Positions 6,424 to 15,892 of a stretch of DNA of 64,000 bases are shown piece after piece. Position 1 is the stretch's first letter, and every line of letters starts with the position of its first letter. The notes under the pieces are model-generated. The model worked only from the letters and a program-made list of their open reading frames with translations, searched no databases and had not been told where the DNA came from. Made by a program: the position numbers and the translations under genes. The stretch spans positions 5,813,844 to 5,877,843 of the forward strand of contig NZ_KB913013.1 in assembly GCF_000383955.1 (NCBI RefSeq), given 5' to 3'. The DNA is from Rudanella lutea DSM 19387. Lineage in GTDB: Bacteria; Bacteroidota; Bacteroidia; Cytophagales; Spirosomataceae.

Positions 6424-9008
6424 AGAAAAAGAAGGCACTTACTGACCTCTTCCCGATTCTCTGCATCGACGGGCCGACGGGGTTTATCGTATCCAAAAAC
6501 GCCGACATCACGATGGCGTTCGAGTTGCAGGCACCAGAAATCTTCGCGGTATCCGATACCGAATACGACGCGTTGCACGATGTACTTGTTCGCGCGGCTA
6601 AGGTGCTGCCTGTGGGCTATATGGTGCATAAACAAGACCTGTTCATCGAAGACGTATATACACCTGCGTTCGAGAGCGAGTTTTTGCGCTCGTCTAACTA
6701 CATGGTGTGGGAAAACGAGCGGCATTTCAGCGACCGGCCGTACCTGCGCCACCGTTGTTATCTATACGTGACGCGCCCGGCGACCCCTCCCCTAAAGCGC
6801 ACGAGCGGGCAGTCGTCGCTACTCAAGCGACACCTGGTGCCAAAGGAAATGCAGGAAAGCCGCACGTGGGCGGAATTTGGCGACGTAGTGAATCAGTTTG
6901 CGGCCATCGTTCAGGATTCGGGCAAGATGAAACTGCATCGGCTAACGCCTAACGAACTCCTCGACAATGGTGAACAAACGGGGCTGTTTCAACGCTACTT
7001 TTCGCTGTCATTAGACGACCCGACGCTGCACGACATCGACCTGACGGACGGGCTGACGGTAGCCGGGCAACGTACCTACACCTACACGCTGTCGGAGTTG
7101 GACGACTTCCCTAATGAGGTGTACAACTCCGCCCGGCTGGAGCAGTTTTCGACCGATAGCAGCCACTTCCCCATTTCGACCGGTTCGGCACTGGGGATGC
7201 TGCTGCCTTTCAATCACATCTACAACCAGGTACTACTGATTGAGGACGGCCACGCGCTGACGAATCAATTGGTGAAAGAAGTAAAGCGGCATACGTCGTT
7301 TGCGGCCTGGTCGAAGGAAAACGAGGTGAGTATTCGCTCGAAGGATGCGTTTATGGATGAGGTTAAAGACCGGAACCGGCGGGTGGTGCGGGCGCATTAC
7401 AACGTGCTGGTGTTTCACCGCGACCCCGATGTGGCCGATACCTACCGTTCACAAACGGCTGCGGCTATCTCGAAACTGGGTTTCAAGCCGAAACTGGCCA
7501 GCCACGATGCGGAGACGCTGTTCTGGTCGTGTATCCCCGGCAACATCGCCGAGATTGGGGCGGATAACTTAGCGACCTGTTTTCTGGAAGAAGCCACCGC
7601 GCTTTGGAACACGGAGACCAACTATCGGGATGATTTCTTTTGCAAGAACGGGCTACTGCTCACCGACCGCTTTGGTCGCCCGTGCATGGTGGACCCGTTC
7701 TTTGGGCCGATGGAGCGGGGCATCATCGCCAACCGCAACTTCATGGTCGTCGGACCGTCGGGGTCGGGTAAGTCGTTTACCATGAACAACATGGTGTTCT
7801 ACCTCCTCAGCCACGGGATGCACATCAGCTTAGTCGATGTAGGCGGCTCCTATAAACGGCTCTGTGCGCTCATGGGGGGCCGGTACGTCACCTACGAACC
7901 CGACAATCCGATTGAGTTCAACCCCTTCTACAGCCGGGATTTGGACCCCGACGAGGAGACGAAGGACGCGCTGGCTAACCTGTTGATGGCCCTCTGGAAG
8001 AAAGACGGTGAACCCGCTACAAAAGCCGAGGAAGTGACCATCGCTAACATCGTGCACGAGTATTACGGAGCCATGCGCCGGGCGCGGGAAGCGGGTGACG
8101 AGCCGTTCACCTGCTTCGATAGTTTCTATGAGTTTACGCGGGATACGTACCCGGCCATTTTCGCCCGGAACATGGGGTCGGAGCGGGAGTTCAATCTGAA
8201 CAATTTTCTGTACGTGCTTCGCCCGTTTCACGCCGACAACCAGTATGGTTACCTGCTCAACTCACGTCGGAACATCGACCTGATGGAACTGCCCTTTGTG
8301 GTATATGAGTTGGATAACATCAAAGACCACCCCGTCTTGTTTCCCATCACCACCATCATGATTATGAACACCTACGTGCGTAAGCTATTCAGTGTCAAGG
8401 GTGTGTTGAAGATGCTGATCATCGAAGAAGCGTGGAAAGCGTTGGCGAAGGAAAACTTCGCGCACTTCCTCCGCTGGTGCTCGAAAACGGTACGGAAGCA
8501 TTTGGGGTCGCTGGGTGTGGTAACGCAGGAGGTGGATGATCTTGTTGGTAATCCGATTGTCAAGGATGCCATTATCAACAATTCGCCCATCAAGTTTCTG
8601 CTGGACCACCAGAACTACGAAAAGCGGTTTCCCGAAATCATGCAGACGTTGTCGTTGTCGGAAAAACAGGCGGATATCATTCTGAGCATCAACAAAGGCA
8701 AAGACCCGAACCGCCCGCCCTACAACGATCTGGCCTTGCTGCTGGGTGACTATTGTAAGGTGTACGGGCTGGAAGTCAGCCGCACCGCCTACGGTACGTT
8801 CACCACCGAGCGGTCGGAGGTAGAACAGATAAACGAACTGGCGAAAGTGGCTTACGGCAATGATTTAGAGTCGGCTGTAAAGGGCTGGGCGCGGGGCGAA
8901 CGGGCCGGGGGCTACCTGCCCGTCAATGCGCAGGGCGTACCGATGCTCCATCCCAACGGACGGGCACCCAAGCCGGTGAACGGGGCCACGCATTACTCAA
9001 AGCCGTAG
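6420..9008 (+). CDS. traG: TraG conjugation ATPase (VirB4-like)
   Basis: 862 residues, the usual size for Bacteroidetes TraG. The Walker A motif GPSGSGKS lies at residues 445-452, the Walker B strand is LKMLIIEEAWKAL further on, and a later segment, VVTQEVDDLVGNPI, matches the VirB4 Q-containing region. The N-terminal 400 residues correspond to the DUF3875-like region. It energises assembly of the type IV channel and pilus at the inner membrane. The ATG overlaps the traF stop. The last 40 residues are Gly/Pro/Asn-rich and probably disordered. Confidence 0.92.
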   Translation: MKKKKALTDLFPILCIDGPTGFIVSKNADITMAFELQAPEIFAVSDTEYDALHDVLVRAAKVLPVGYMVHKQDLFIEDVYTPAFESEFLRSSNYMVWENERHFSDRPYLRHRCYLYVTRPATPPLKRTSGQSSLLKRHLVPKEMQESRTWAEFGDVVNQFAAIVQDSGKMKLHRLTPNELLDNGEQTGLFQRYFSLSLDDPTLHDIDLTDGLTVAGQRTYTYTLSELDDFPNEVYNSARLEQFSTDSSHFPISTGSALGMLLPFNHIYNQVLLIEDGHALTNQLVKEVKRHTSFAAWSKENEVSIRSKDAFMDEVKDRNRRVVRAHYNVLVFHRDPDVADTYRSQTAAAISKLGFKPKLASHDAETLFWSCIPGNIAEIGADNLATCFLEEATALWNTETNYRDDFFCKNGLLLTDRFGRPCMVDPFFGPMERGIIANRNFMVVGPSGSGKSFTMNNMVFYLLSHGMHISLVDVGGSYKRLCALMGGRYVTYEPDNPIEFNPFYSRDLDPDEETKDALANLLMALWKKDGEPATKAEEVTIANIVHEYYGAMRRAREAGDEPFTCFDSFYEFTRDTYPAIFARNMGSEREFNLNNFLYVLRPFHADNQYGYLLNSRRNIDLMELPFVVYELDNIKDHPVLFPITTIMIMNTYVRKLFSVKGVLKMLIIEEAWKALAKENFAHFLRWCSKTVRKHLGSLGVVTQEVDDLVGNPIVKDAIINNSPIKFLLDHQNYEKRFPEIMQTLSLSEKQADIILSINKGKDPNRPPYNDLALLLGDYCKVYGLEVSRTAYGTFTTERSEVEQINELAKVAYGNDLESAVKGWARGERAGGYLPVNAQGVPMLHPNGRAPKPVNGATHYSKP

Positions 9009-9048
9009 CCCCGAACAGACCAACACATTTTTTACAACAAACCAACCG

Positions 9049-10053
9049 ATGCAAACCAACCGACTTATGCGGGTGGCCGGGCTACTGCTTTGCCTGTGCC
9101 TGGTCCCTCCCGCCCTTCAGGCTCAGTTTGTGGTGAGCGACCCCATCCATACGGCGGTATCGAACCTGATGTCGCTGATTCAGAAACCGTCTTTTAAAAC
9201 GATGGTGGATGCTATCGAGAAGCTGAAGAAGGTGAAAGGGGCCGTGCAGAGCTACCATCGGGGTCAGCAACTGATTCAGACCGTGCAGCAGACCACCCGG
9301 ACGCTGCAAAGTATGTCGACCGTCATCAGCAAAGACGGGCATATTTACCCGGCGGAGTACGCGCTAATTGCCGACGACCTGAGTTCGATGGGTACCCACG
9401 CCAATGATATTCTGAAAGATATGCGGCAGGGGTCATCGCAGAACCTCTTCGAGATGAACGATCAGGGCCGGATTGAGTGGATTTTCCGGGCCTACGAGAG
9501 TGCCAAGAAGTTTCAGGGATTGGTGAACAACTACTATTACAAGGTGCGGGGGCTATCGCTGCGCCGGGTACGTTCACAAAAAGACTGGCAGATGACCAGC
9601 CGTCTGTACGCGATGGCCGAGCCAACCCTGAACAAACAGGGCAGCTACCAGGAGGTGCAGTTCATGCTGGGCGAGAAAGGGTATGACGACGATTACACCG
9701 ACCGCAGCAAATCGGCTCTTGACGAAGAAACCATCGCGCAGCAGCAACGGCAGAAGCAGGCCGAGATCGACCGGAAAACAGCCCTGATGCAGGAGTGCCA
9801 GGACCGGCTTCAGATTGCTGACTTGCAGGGAGAACAGCAGGCATTCGCCGAGATGAAGTTTCTGTACCCGCCCTATTTCGATCCCGAAAAGAAAGGCAAA
9901 CCAAACGGATACGTTGACCCCCACGACGGGCATATCATCTCCGATGAGGAGTTCGGGATTCTGGTACGCATTCGCGGCCGACAGATAGCCGCCGACAAAC
10001 GGGCCGCCATTCAGCGCGAGTGCCAGGAAAAGATGAACAGCAGCGGAGGATAA
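9049..10053 (+). CDS. traI: TraI-like periplasmic protein (DUF4141, VirB5-like)
   Basis: 334 residues. A signal peptide with cleavage near ALQAQ is followed directly by FVVSDPIHTAVSNL, the conserved start of mature TraI/DUF4141 proteins (WVVTDP... in Bacteroides). The remainder is helical, with long amphipathic stretches and a Gln/Lys-rich coiled-coil segment around residues 225-270. It is longer than the Bacteroides homologues of about 200 residues; the C-terminal 120 residues are an extension. It probably contributes to the pilus tip or the periplasmic part of the channel, like VirB5. Confidence 0.75.
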   Translation: MQTNRLMRVAGLLLCLCLVPPALQAQFVVSDPIHTAVSNLMSLIQKPSFKTMVDAIEKLKKVKGAVQSYHRGQQLIQTVQQTTRTLQSMSTVISKDGHIYPAEYALIADDLSSMGTHANDILKDMRQGSSQNLFEMNDQGRIEWIFRAYESAKKFQGLVNNYYYKVRGLSLRRVRSQKDWQMTSRLYAMAEPTLNKQGSYQEVQFMLGEKGYDDDYTDRSKSALDEETIAQQQRQKQAEIDRKTALMQECQDRLQIADLQGEQQAFAEMKFLYPPYFDPEKKGKPNGYVDPHDGHIISDEEFGILVRIRGRQIAADKRAAIQRECQEKMNSSGG

Positions 10054-10098
10054 GCGACTGACTTAGAAGCTACGCACGTACCAAATCACTTACATCTT

Positions 10099-11394
10099 AT
10101 GCTATTCGACGCGTACAAAACATTGCTGGGCCTTTACGCCGACATGACGGCTTCGACGATGGACATCACAGCCCTCATCGAAGCCAAGATTCGGGCAGTA
10201 GCGGGCATTGGCGCACTGGTCTATATCTTCTCACGACTTGTTCCGCAGGTGATGCGGTCGGAACCGATTGACTTCTTTCCGTACCTGCGCCCGTTTATGC
10301 TGATGGTGCTTATTGGCCTTTCACCCCGTATCTGCAACGGCATCGACAAATTGGGAGAAAGCATCCGCTCCGCCGTGGAGCGGCAAAACGGCACCCTCTA
10401 CGAGAAGATTGCCGAGCAAACCAAACTCCTCCAACAGACCGTGGATGCCAAGTGGCAGGAGATCGGCGAACATCCCGAACTGTTCCGGCAGGTTGACCCT
10501 TCGTTCGATCCCGACGCGTTCGGGTCGAGTCTGAAACTGAGCTTTGCGGAATACTCCGAGAAGTTTAAATACGAGCTGCTCTCCTACACACAGGACATCC
10601 TGCTGGCCCTGATGCAACTGGCCGAGTGCATTCTGTTCCTCATCTCGTTCACCTACCGACTGGTGTTACGGATGGGTGCGCCGATTGCCATCGCGCTGGC
10701 CGTATTTCCCGGCATGAGCAACAACATTGCGGAGTGGTTCGGCAAGTACATCAACTACACGCTACTCCCTACTGTGGCGGCCATTTACTCCTCCATCGCC
10801 TTCAAGGTTACGCTCAAATACTTGAGCTACTACGACCCTAAAACCATCGTGCTGGGCAACGCGGGCGGTGCCGAAGCACACACGCCGGAGTACATGGGCC
10901 TGGCGTTCATCGGTATTCTGGTGATGTGCTTGATTGGTTACTGTCAGGTGCCGTCCATGACGAATATGCTGGTGACAGTGGGCGGAGTCGGCGCGATGGT
11001 GCAAGGTGCTACGAGCCTGGCTAAGTCAGGCGCGGGTACGGTGGCCTCCCCGGTAACTAAGCCCCTCAAAGCGGCTGGCCACTCGGTTGCAACCCGCGTT
11101 GGTCATAGCATCGGCAACAGTGTCACCAACGTTGCGCGGCTCGGTGGCAATATGGCGGCTGGCGTGGCCCGCTCTCCGTTTACGATGGCCGCGCACGTGG
11201 CCGGGGGGGTGGCCCGTGGCGCACGGGCAGGAGCATCGTCGGGCGGGAGTGCTGTTGGCCGGGGAGTTAAAGGGTTCGCGGGGGGCGTGGCCGGGGCCGT
11301 CATCGGGACGGGGGCCGGGGCTGTCGCGGCTGCTCACGGGGCCACCGTTGGAGCCTACCGCAAGACGTACCCGACCAAGAAAAATCAACTTTGA
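10099..11394 (+). CDS. traJ: TraJ-like polytopic membrane protein (VirB6-like)
   Basis: 431 residues. There are about six hydrophobic segments between residues 30 and 310, interrupted by a hydrophilic loop of roughly 80 residues (about 85-165). This is the layout of TraJ/VirB6 inner-membrane channel proteins. The last 125 residues are almost wholly Ala, Gly, Val, Ser and Arg, a low-complexity tail that is cationic and probably flexible. Position in the operon (after traI, before traK) supports the call. The function of the tail is unknown. Confidence 0.82.
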   Translation: MLFDAYKTLLGLYADMTASTMDITALIEAKIRAVAGIGALVYIFSRLVPQVMRSEPIDFFPYLRPFMLMVLIGLSPRICNGIDKLGESIRSAVERQNGTLYEKIAEQTKLLQQTVDAKWQEIGEHPELFRQVDPSFDPDAFGSSLKLSFAEYSEKFKYELLSYTQDILLALMQLAECILFLISFTYRLVLRMGAPIAIALAVFPGMSNNIAEWFGKYINYTLLPTVAAIYSSIAFKVTLKYLSYYDPKTIVLGNAGGAEAHTPEYMGLAFIGILVMCLIGYCQVPSMTNMLVTVGGVGAMVQGATSLAKSGAGTVASPVTKPLKAAGHSVATRVGHSIGNSVTNVARLGGNMAAGVARSPFTMAAHVAGGVARGARAGASSGGSAVGRGVKGFAGGVAGAVIGTGAGAVAAAHGATVGAYRKTYPTKKNQL

Positions 11395-11446
11395 TTCATT
11401 GCCTTGCAGCTACTCTGATTTCTTGCTTTTAGGAAAACGAAACCCA

Positions 11447-11686
11447 ATGAATTACCATCAAAACAACCTGTTAGTCAAGCACAAACACACCATGTGGCTT
11501 TGTGTGGGCAGTCTGCTCACGCTGGCCGTTGTCGTTACCTGGAGCATCGTCTGGAGCTTTGGCCGCTACCGGCAGGCGACGCAGTACACCTATGTATTCC
11601 ACCACAAAGGGGCCGCTGTTTCCATCTACGACGAACGTAGTATCCCCCTCATCACCAAATTAAAACCTTATCAACCTTACCGATGA
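11447..11686 (+). CDS. small single-span membrane protein of the transfer operon
   Basis: 79 residues from the ATG at 11447, with one transmembrane helix (about residues 17-37) and a short C-terminal part of about 40 residues. Its stop overlaps the traK start (ATGA), so it belongs to the operon. The frame is open further upstream inside traJ, but that portion is not credible as protein. I do not recognise a family; small bitopic proteins at this position may stabilise the VirB8-like component. Confidence 0.6.
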   Translation: MNYHQNNLLVKHKHTMWLCVGSLLTLAVVVTWSIVWSFGRYRQATQYTYVFHHKGAAVSIYDERSIPLITKLKPYQPYR

Positions 11687-12297
11687 AAGAGCTACTGCAA
11701 TTGGAAAAGGATTTTCAGCGGGGGCGTTGGCTGCTGATCGCGGCTTTCGGGTTTAGCCTGGTTGTGGCCCTCACCGCCGTGGGTCTGGCGTTTAAATACA
11801 GCAACGAGTTCAGCAAACGGATTTACCTCGTCAACCGGGGCGAAGCCATTCAGGTGACGTGTGGCAGCGTGACCGACAACCGCCCGGCAGAGCTGCGGCA
11901 TCACGTCGGGCGTTTCCACGAACTGTTCTTCACCGTTTCACCGGACCCGAAATCCATTGATGACAACATCCGTCGGGCCATGTTTCTGTGCGACGAATCG
12001 GCCAAGCGACTGTATAACAACCTCGCCGAGCAGAATTTCTACCGCGATATGGTGCAGGGTAACGTAACGCAGCGGGTGCAAATCGACTCGGTGGTGGCCG
12101 ACCTGCGCCATTACCCCTACCGGGCCATCACCTACGCCCGGCTGGTGCAGGAACGGGCTACGGCAATTGTGCATCGGAGCTTAGTTACGCAAACTAACCT
12201 GGTTGACGTGAACCGGAGCGACAACTCACCCAACGGGCTGCTCATGCGCGACTTTCACATTCTGTCGTCGCGCGTCACGCAGGAATACAGCAAATAA
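11683..12297 (+). CDS. traK: TraK (VirB8-like)
   Basis: 204 residues: a short cytoplasmic N-terminus, one membrane helix (about residues 17-38) and a periplasmic domain containing FHELFFTVSPDPKSIDDNIRR, characteristic of Bacteroidetes TraK. VirB8-like proteins nucleate assembly of the inner-membrane complex. The start overlaps the preceding stop by four bases and the next gene begins one base after its stop, so expression is coupled. Confidence 0.88.
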   Translation: MKELLQLEKDFQRGRWLLIAAFGFSLVVALTAVGLAFKYSNEFSKRIYLVNRGEAIQVTCGSVTDNRPAELRHHVGRFHELFFTVSPDPKSIDDNIRRAMFLCDESAKRLYNNLAEQNFYRDMVQGNVTQRVQIDSVVADLRHYPYRAITYARLVQERATAIVHRSLVTQTNLVDVNRSDNSPNGLLMRDFHILSSRVTQEYSK

Positions 12298-12298
12298 G

Positions 12299-12538
12299 AT
12301 GGGCCTGTTTGGATTTATAAATCGCCCTCCCCAGCCGGAGCCGGGCGAACGTACCCAGGATCATCCCGCCTTCCGGTTCGGTAAGCTGGTAGCGGGTTAT
12401 ATGACCCGGCTGGAGCATCGTTTCGCCAATACGCTGAATCAGGGACAGCACCGCATCGGGTTTGGGGCCAGAAATACCCTGCTCGTGATTCTGGGCACCT
12501 TTTTTCTACTCTATTTTATTGCCTTACTGACGCGATGA
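12299..12538 (+). CDS. small membrane protein (TraL-position)
   Basis: 79 residues. A hydrophilic Pro-rich N-terminus is followed by one C-terminal membrane helix (about residues 58-77, with NTLLVILGTFFLLYFIALL). It sits between traK and traM with one-base and four-base junctions, the place of traL in the Bacteroides operon. Sequence alone does not prove homology to TraL. Confidence 0.6.
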   Translation: MGLFGFINRPPQPEPGERTQDHPAFRFGKLVAGYMTRLEHRFANTLNQGQHRIGFGARNTLLVILGTFFLLYFIALLTR

Positions 12539-14061
12539 ATTCAACTGAACAACCGCAAAACAACCCTTTTTTTGATACACCGATTGAGGAAACCCCCGCT
12601 CCCGGAAGCGAGACGGTTCAGAAAGGCAAGGTGGGCCGTAAGCAGATTCTGCTGCTTTTCGGCGGGTTTGCCTTCCTGCTCGGCGTAGCTATTTTTGGTT
12701 TTCTGGGCGGGTTTATCTCCTCCGACACAGCCAACCCAAACGCCCAAACGCCTGATGGCGGAGCCTCGGCGTTAGCTCCTCCTGAAGCCCGGCCTCACAA
12801 CCTCGATGCCAAAGAGAAGTACGATAAGTACGGCTTCGACGCGGGTACGCTCAATCCGACCCAATCATCGGCCATTGACCGGCAGGCCGCTTCGGGTACC
12901 CAACTGCTAACGGGCAAAGACCCGTCGATGGCACGGGCCACCAATGAGACGCTGACCGACACCGATCTGAACGCTATTCGTAAACAGGCCGGTCAGACCA
13001 CGGAGCCGTACCTGACGGCTACGGAGCGTAAATCGGCCAAACAACACCAGTTGAAACGCCAATTCGACCATCAGCAAGCCGAGCGGGATGCCATTTACCG
13101 GACCATGCACCGTTCGGCGAAAGGTCGTGAACAACTGGCCGAAGAGCGTATTGCCAAACGACAGCGCGACCTCGACCAACAAACCGCCGATGTGCTACTA
13201 CGGCAGATTGACCGGGCCAATGGGCGAATGAATACCGGGGCTACTGGTAATGGCTTACCCGCCACAACCGAGCCACTGCATATGACCGAGTACCGGGAAT
13301 TGAAAGCGAAATACGGGGGCGAGTTGCCTCCCTCCTACCGTACCTTGTTCAAGCGAGAAATCGCAGCTGAGGAAGGCACGGCTGGTATGGAAGACGTACC
13401 CACGGAATCTGTCATGTCGGCCCGACCAAACGGCTCACCAGATCGAAAGGCAATAGATTTAAGTAACACAGGCTTTTATGGACTATCGACATCGGCAGCT
13501 AAGCCAGTAGCGAACCCTTCGGCAACGGGTACGTCCATTCCCGCCGTTGTACACGGCGATGGCGACGCTGTGACGGTGCAGAACGGCAGTACGTTGAACC
13601 TTCGCCTGACGGAAGAAACCAGCCTTCGCTTGAACGGCTCGTGGGTCAAACTTCCGGCGCACACGCTGTTGGCAGGTACGTGCAGCATCAGTGCCGACCG
13701 CGTCAACATCGCTGTAACGAGTGTACGACTGGGCAATGACATCTACCCCATTCGGCTGACAGCCTACGACTTAGATGGCCGTGCGGGCCTTTCTGTACCC
13801 AAGCTGGCCGATAAAAACCGGGTGGCGCAGGGTCTGGGAACCTCGGCGGGTCAGGCTGTCTCGTCGCCCTACTACTTCGTACCGCAAGGCTCATTCGGGC
13901 AGCAGGTGGGTAGCCAGTTAGCCATGCAGGTGACCAACACCGCGTTTCAGGGCATCCGCTCCCTGGTGCAGTCCAAACTGACGGCCGTTAAGGTAACGGT
14001 CAAACCCAATTACCGCATTTTCCTCCGCGCCGAGCAAGCCGCTGCCGGTTATTCCAACTAA
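12535..14061 (+). CDS. traM: TraM (VirB10-like)
   Basis: 508 residues. A cytoplasmic N-terminus of about 35 residues leads into one membrane helix (about 36-60), a long low-complexity and coiled-coil periplasmic linker (charged, Gln/Arg-rich, to about 260) and a C-terminal domain (from about 335) with beta-type segments such as LRLTEETSLRLNGSWVKLPA, as in VirB10/TraM. These proteins span from the inner to the outer membrane and gate the channel. It overlaps the previous gene by four bases. Confidence 0.87.
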   Translation: MNSTEQPQNNPFFDTPIEETPAPGSETVQKGKVGRKQILLLFGGFAFLLGVAIFGFLGGFISSDTANPNAQTPDGGASALAPPEARPHNLDAKEKYDKYGFDAGTLNPTQSSAIDRQAASGTQLLTGKDPSMARATNETLTDTDLNAIRKQAGQTTEPYLTATERKSAKQHQLKRQFDHQQAERDAIYRTMHRSAKGREQLAEERIAKRQRDLDQQTADVLLRQIDRANGRMNTGATGNGLPATTEPLHMTEYRELKAKYGGELPPSYRTLFKREIAAEEGTAGMEDVPTESVMSARPNGSPDRKAIDLSNTGFYGLSTSAAKPVANPSATGTSIPAVVHGDGDAVTVQNGSTLNLRLTEETSLRLNGSWVKLPAHTLLAGTCSISADRVNIAVTSVRLGNDIYPIRLTAYDLDGRAGLSVPKLADKNRVAQGLGTSAGQAVSSPYYFVPQGSFGQQVGSQLAMQVTNTAFQGIRSLVQSKLTAVKVTVKPNYRIFLRAEQAAAGYSN

Positions 14062-14081
14062 CGATTCAAGACAACCTATTC

Positions 14082-15260
14082 ATGAAACGTCCTTTCTTAC
14101 TCTTTTTTATTGCCTTTACGCCCCTTCTGGCCCTAAGCCAAACCACTAAGCAAGCCGGGCGGGGTACTCGCTTTCAGGCATCGGTCAAACCGATTGCGGG
14201 CAAAACCCTTCCGCTATTGGGAATTACGCCGAAAGCTCCGGGTACGCTGGCCCTGCTTGCCCCCACGGGGACAAAGGCCGTTCGGCCAACGCGCACTGAG
14301 GGTGCTATGGTTGAGCAATCGCCCACCACCCCAGCACCCAAAGCTGCTACCCCGGTTCGGGTGGCCAATCCCGAGTTGGTCGAGCGCGTTCGGGAAAAAC
14401 CGTATCTGTTACCCATCGACCGGGCGGCTGTAAAAGGGTCGTACCCGCTGGGTATTTCCGACCGGAAGACGACGCACATCATCTTTCCAGCGAAGATTAA
14501 AGAGTTCGACGCCGGCACCGACTACGTCCTGGCGCAAATTCCTGAGACCGTCACGAATGTCCTGCGCGTGAAGGCCAACCCGAAAGCGACGGTGTTTTGT
14601 CAGGCCGATTCAGGCAAGGAAACCAACATGACTGTGATTACCGAAGACGGTGGATTTTTCTCCTTTCTGATCCGCTACCAGGAAGAACCGGAGATTTTGA
14701 ATATTAACATGGCCAACAACGTCATGGCCGACGATTACACCAGCCGGTCGCTGGGCATCAACCGAGCTGCGGCCATTACGTTCGTACAGTCCGTATCAGC
14801 AACGGATGGGGTGCCGGTGGCGGAAGCTGACTTACAGAACTATTGTGAGCGGGTGCTGGAGCGCAAGCCGTTCATGCGTAACATCGGGGCCTCGTCGATG
14901 CGGCTTACCAACCTGCTGACGGGCATCTACGTTGCCGACAAAGTGATGTATCTGCAATTCAACCTCCGCAACGACAGTCAGCTTGATTATGAAGTTGATT
15001 TTGTGAAGTTCTACGTCCGCGACAAAGAGAAGCTCAAGCGCATGGCGGCTCAGGAAGTCGAGCTAAAGCCCTACGGCCGCTACCCGGTGGAACCGAAACT
15101 ACTCCGGGCCAAAACGGAGCAGCAAGTGGTGTACGCCCTGCCCATGACGACGCTCACCGAAGACAAAGTGATGGAGGTTGAACTGTATGAAAAGCAGGGT
15201 GGTCGCCACCTCCGCTTTCAGGTCGAAGCCGACGTACTCCTCTTAGCCAAACCTTTCTAA
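14082..15260 (+). CDS. traN: TraN (VirB9-like, DUF4138)
   Basis: 392 residues with an N-terminal signal peptide (cleavage near LALSQ), a Pro/Ala/Thr-rich linker to about residue 110, and a C-terminal domain containing KTTHIIFPAKIKEFDAGTD, the standard opening of TraN/DUF4138 proteins. VirB9-like proteins form the outer-membrane core together with the VirB10-like TraM. The gene follows traM by 20 bp. Confidence 0.9.
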   Translation: MKRPFLLFFIAFTPLLALSQTTKQAGRGTRFQASVKPIAGKTLPLLGITPKAPGTLALLAPTGTKAVRPTRTEGAMVEQSPTTPAPKAATPVRVANPELVERVREKPYLLPIDRAAVKGSYPLGISDRKTTHIIFPAKIKEFDAGTDYVLAQIPETVTNVLRVKANPKATVFCQADSGKETNMTVITEDGGFFSFLIRYQEEPEILNINMANNVMADDYTSRSLGINRAAAITFVQSVSATDGVPVAEADLQNYCERVLERKPFMRNIGASSMRLTNLLTGIYVADKVMYLQFNLRNDSQLDYEVDFVKFYVRDKEKLKRMAAQEVELKPYGRYPVEPKLLRAKTEQQVVYALPMTTLTEDKVMEVELYEKQGGRHLRFQVEADVLLLAKPF

Positions 15261-15263
15261 GCC

Positions 15264-15833
15264 ATGACCAAACCTATTTTTTTACTGCTGTTCACCTGCG
15301 TGCTCTCGGCTGAAACTCACGCCCAGACGCACCTCAAAGGGCAACGTTTTGTGGAGATACAGGGGGGCGTGGTTGATGGGTTCTCGGCCCATCATCAATT
15401 GGGCATACAGGGCCTTATCTCGACGGGCTGCTACAACCGGCAGTACAACGCCTGGAAGGCGACAGCCAGCTATATGCAGAAGCCAATCATTGGAACAGAC
15501 ATGACCTCGGCGGGTCAGCTTCGGCAAGTCAGCATTGGCTGGGGATACGAATTTAACCTATGGCGTAATGCCTACCGTACCCGATTCGTGCGCGGCTCTT
15601 TTCAGCCAATCGCTACCTATGAAACAGTACCTGCTTCATCAAGCCCAATGATGTCCGATTCGATTTGCGCGACGATGCCATCGGGCGGCAGGTTTATAGT
15701 GGGGGCCGAAGCAGGTGTCGAAACGGAGTTTGCCCCGGTGATTCTGAGCATCCGCCAACGGTGGTTACCCAAATCAGGTATGCAGTCGTTCTACACGTTG
15801 GTTAGCGTGGGCTGGCGGTTGCATGGGCGGTGA
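15264..15833 (+). CDS. traO: TraO-like outer-membrane protein
   Basis: 189 residues. A signal peptide (cleavage near THAQT) is followed by GQRFVEIQGGVVDGF and repeated amphipathic strands ending in an aromatic/basic terminus (VSVGWRLHGR), as expected of a small beta barrel. Bacteroidetes transfer operons end with traO-type genes of this kind. It lies three bases after traN and just before a strong hairpin terminator, so it is probably the last gene of the operon. Confidence 0.82.
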   Translation: MTKPIFLLLFTCVLSAETHAQTHLKGQRFVEIQGGVVDGFSAHHQLGIQGLISTGCYNRQYNAWKATASYMQKPIIGTDMTSAGQLRQVSIGWGYEFNLWRNAYRTRFVRGSFQPIATYETVPASSSPMMSDSICATMPSGGRFIVGAEAGVETEFAPVILSIRQRWLPKSGMQSFYTLVSVGWRLHGR

Positions 15834-15856
15834 ATACTTTACTACACTTGTAGTGT

Positions 15857-15886
15857 AAGCCTCGCGGGTAGTCAACCGCGAGGCTT
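15857..15886. terminator. bidirectional hairpin terminator
   Basis: AAGCCTCGCGG (15857-15867) and its exact complement (15876-15886) enclose an 8-base loop, between the end of traO and the convergent helicase-nuclease gene. It has an 11-bp GC-rich stem with short A/T runs on both sides. Confidence 0.8.
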
Positions 15887-15892
15887 CATGGT

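Noticed and set aside
11087-11446. Upstream extension of the small membrane protein frame into traJ
   Set aside because: The extension overlaps the Ala/Gly-rich end of traJ and gives an Arg/Trp/Pro-rich non-protein-like sequence; the ATG at 11447 gives a normal bitopic protein.
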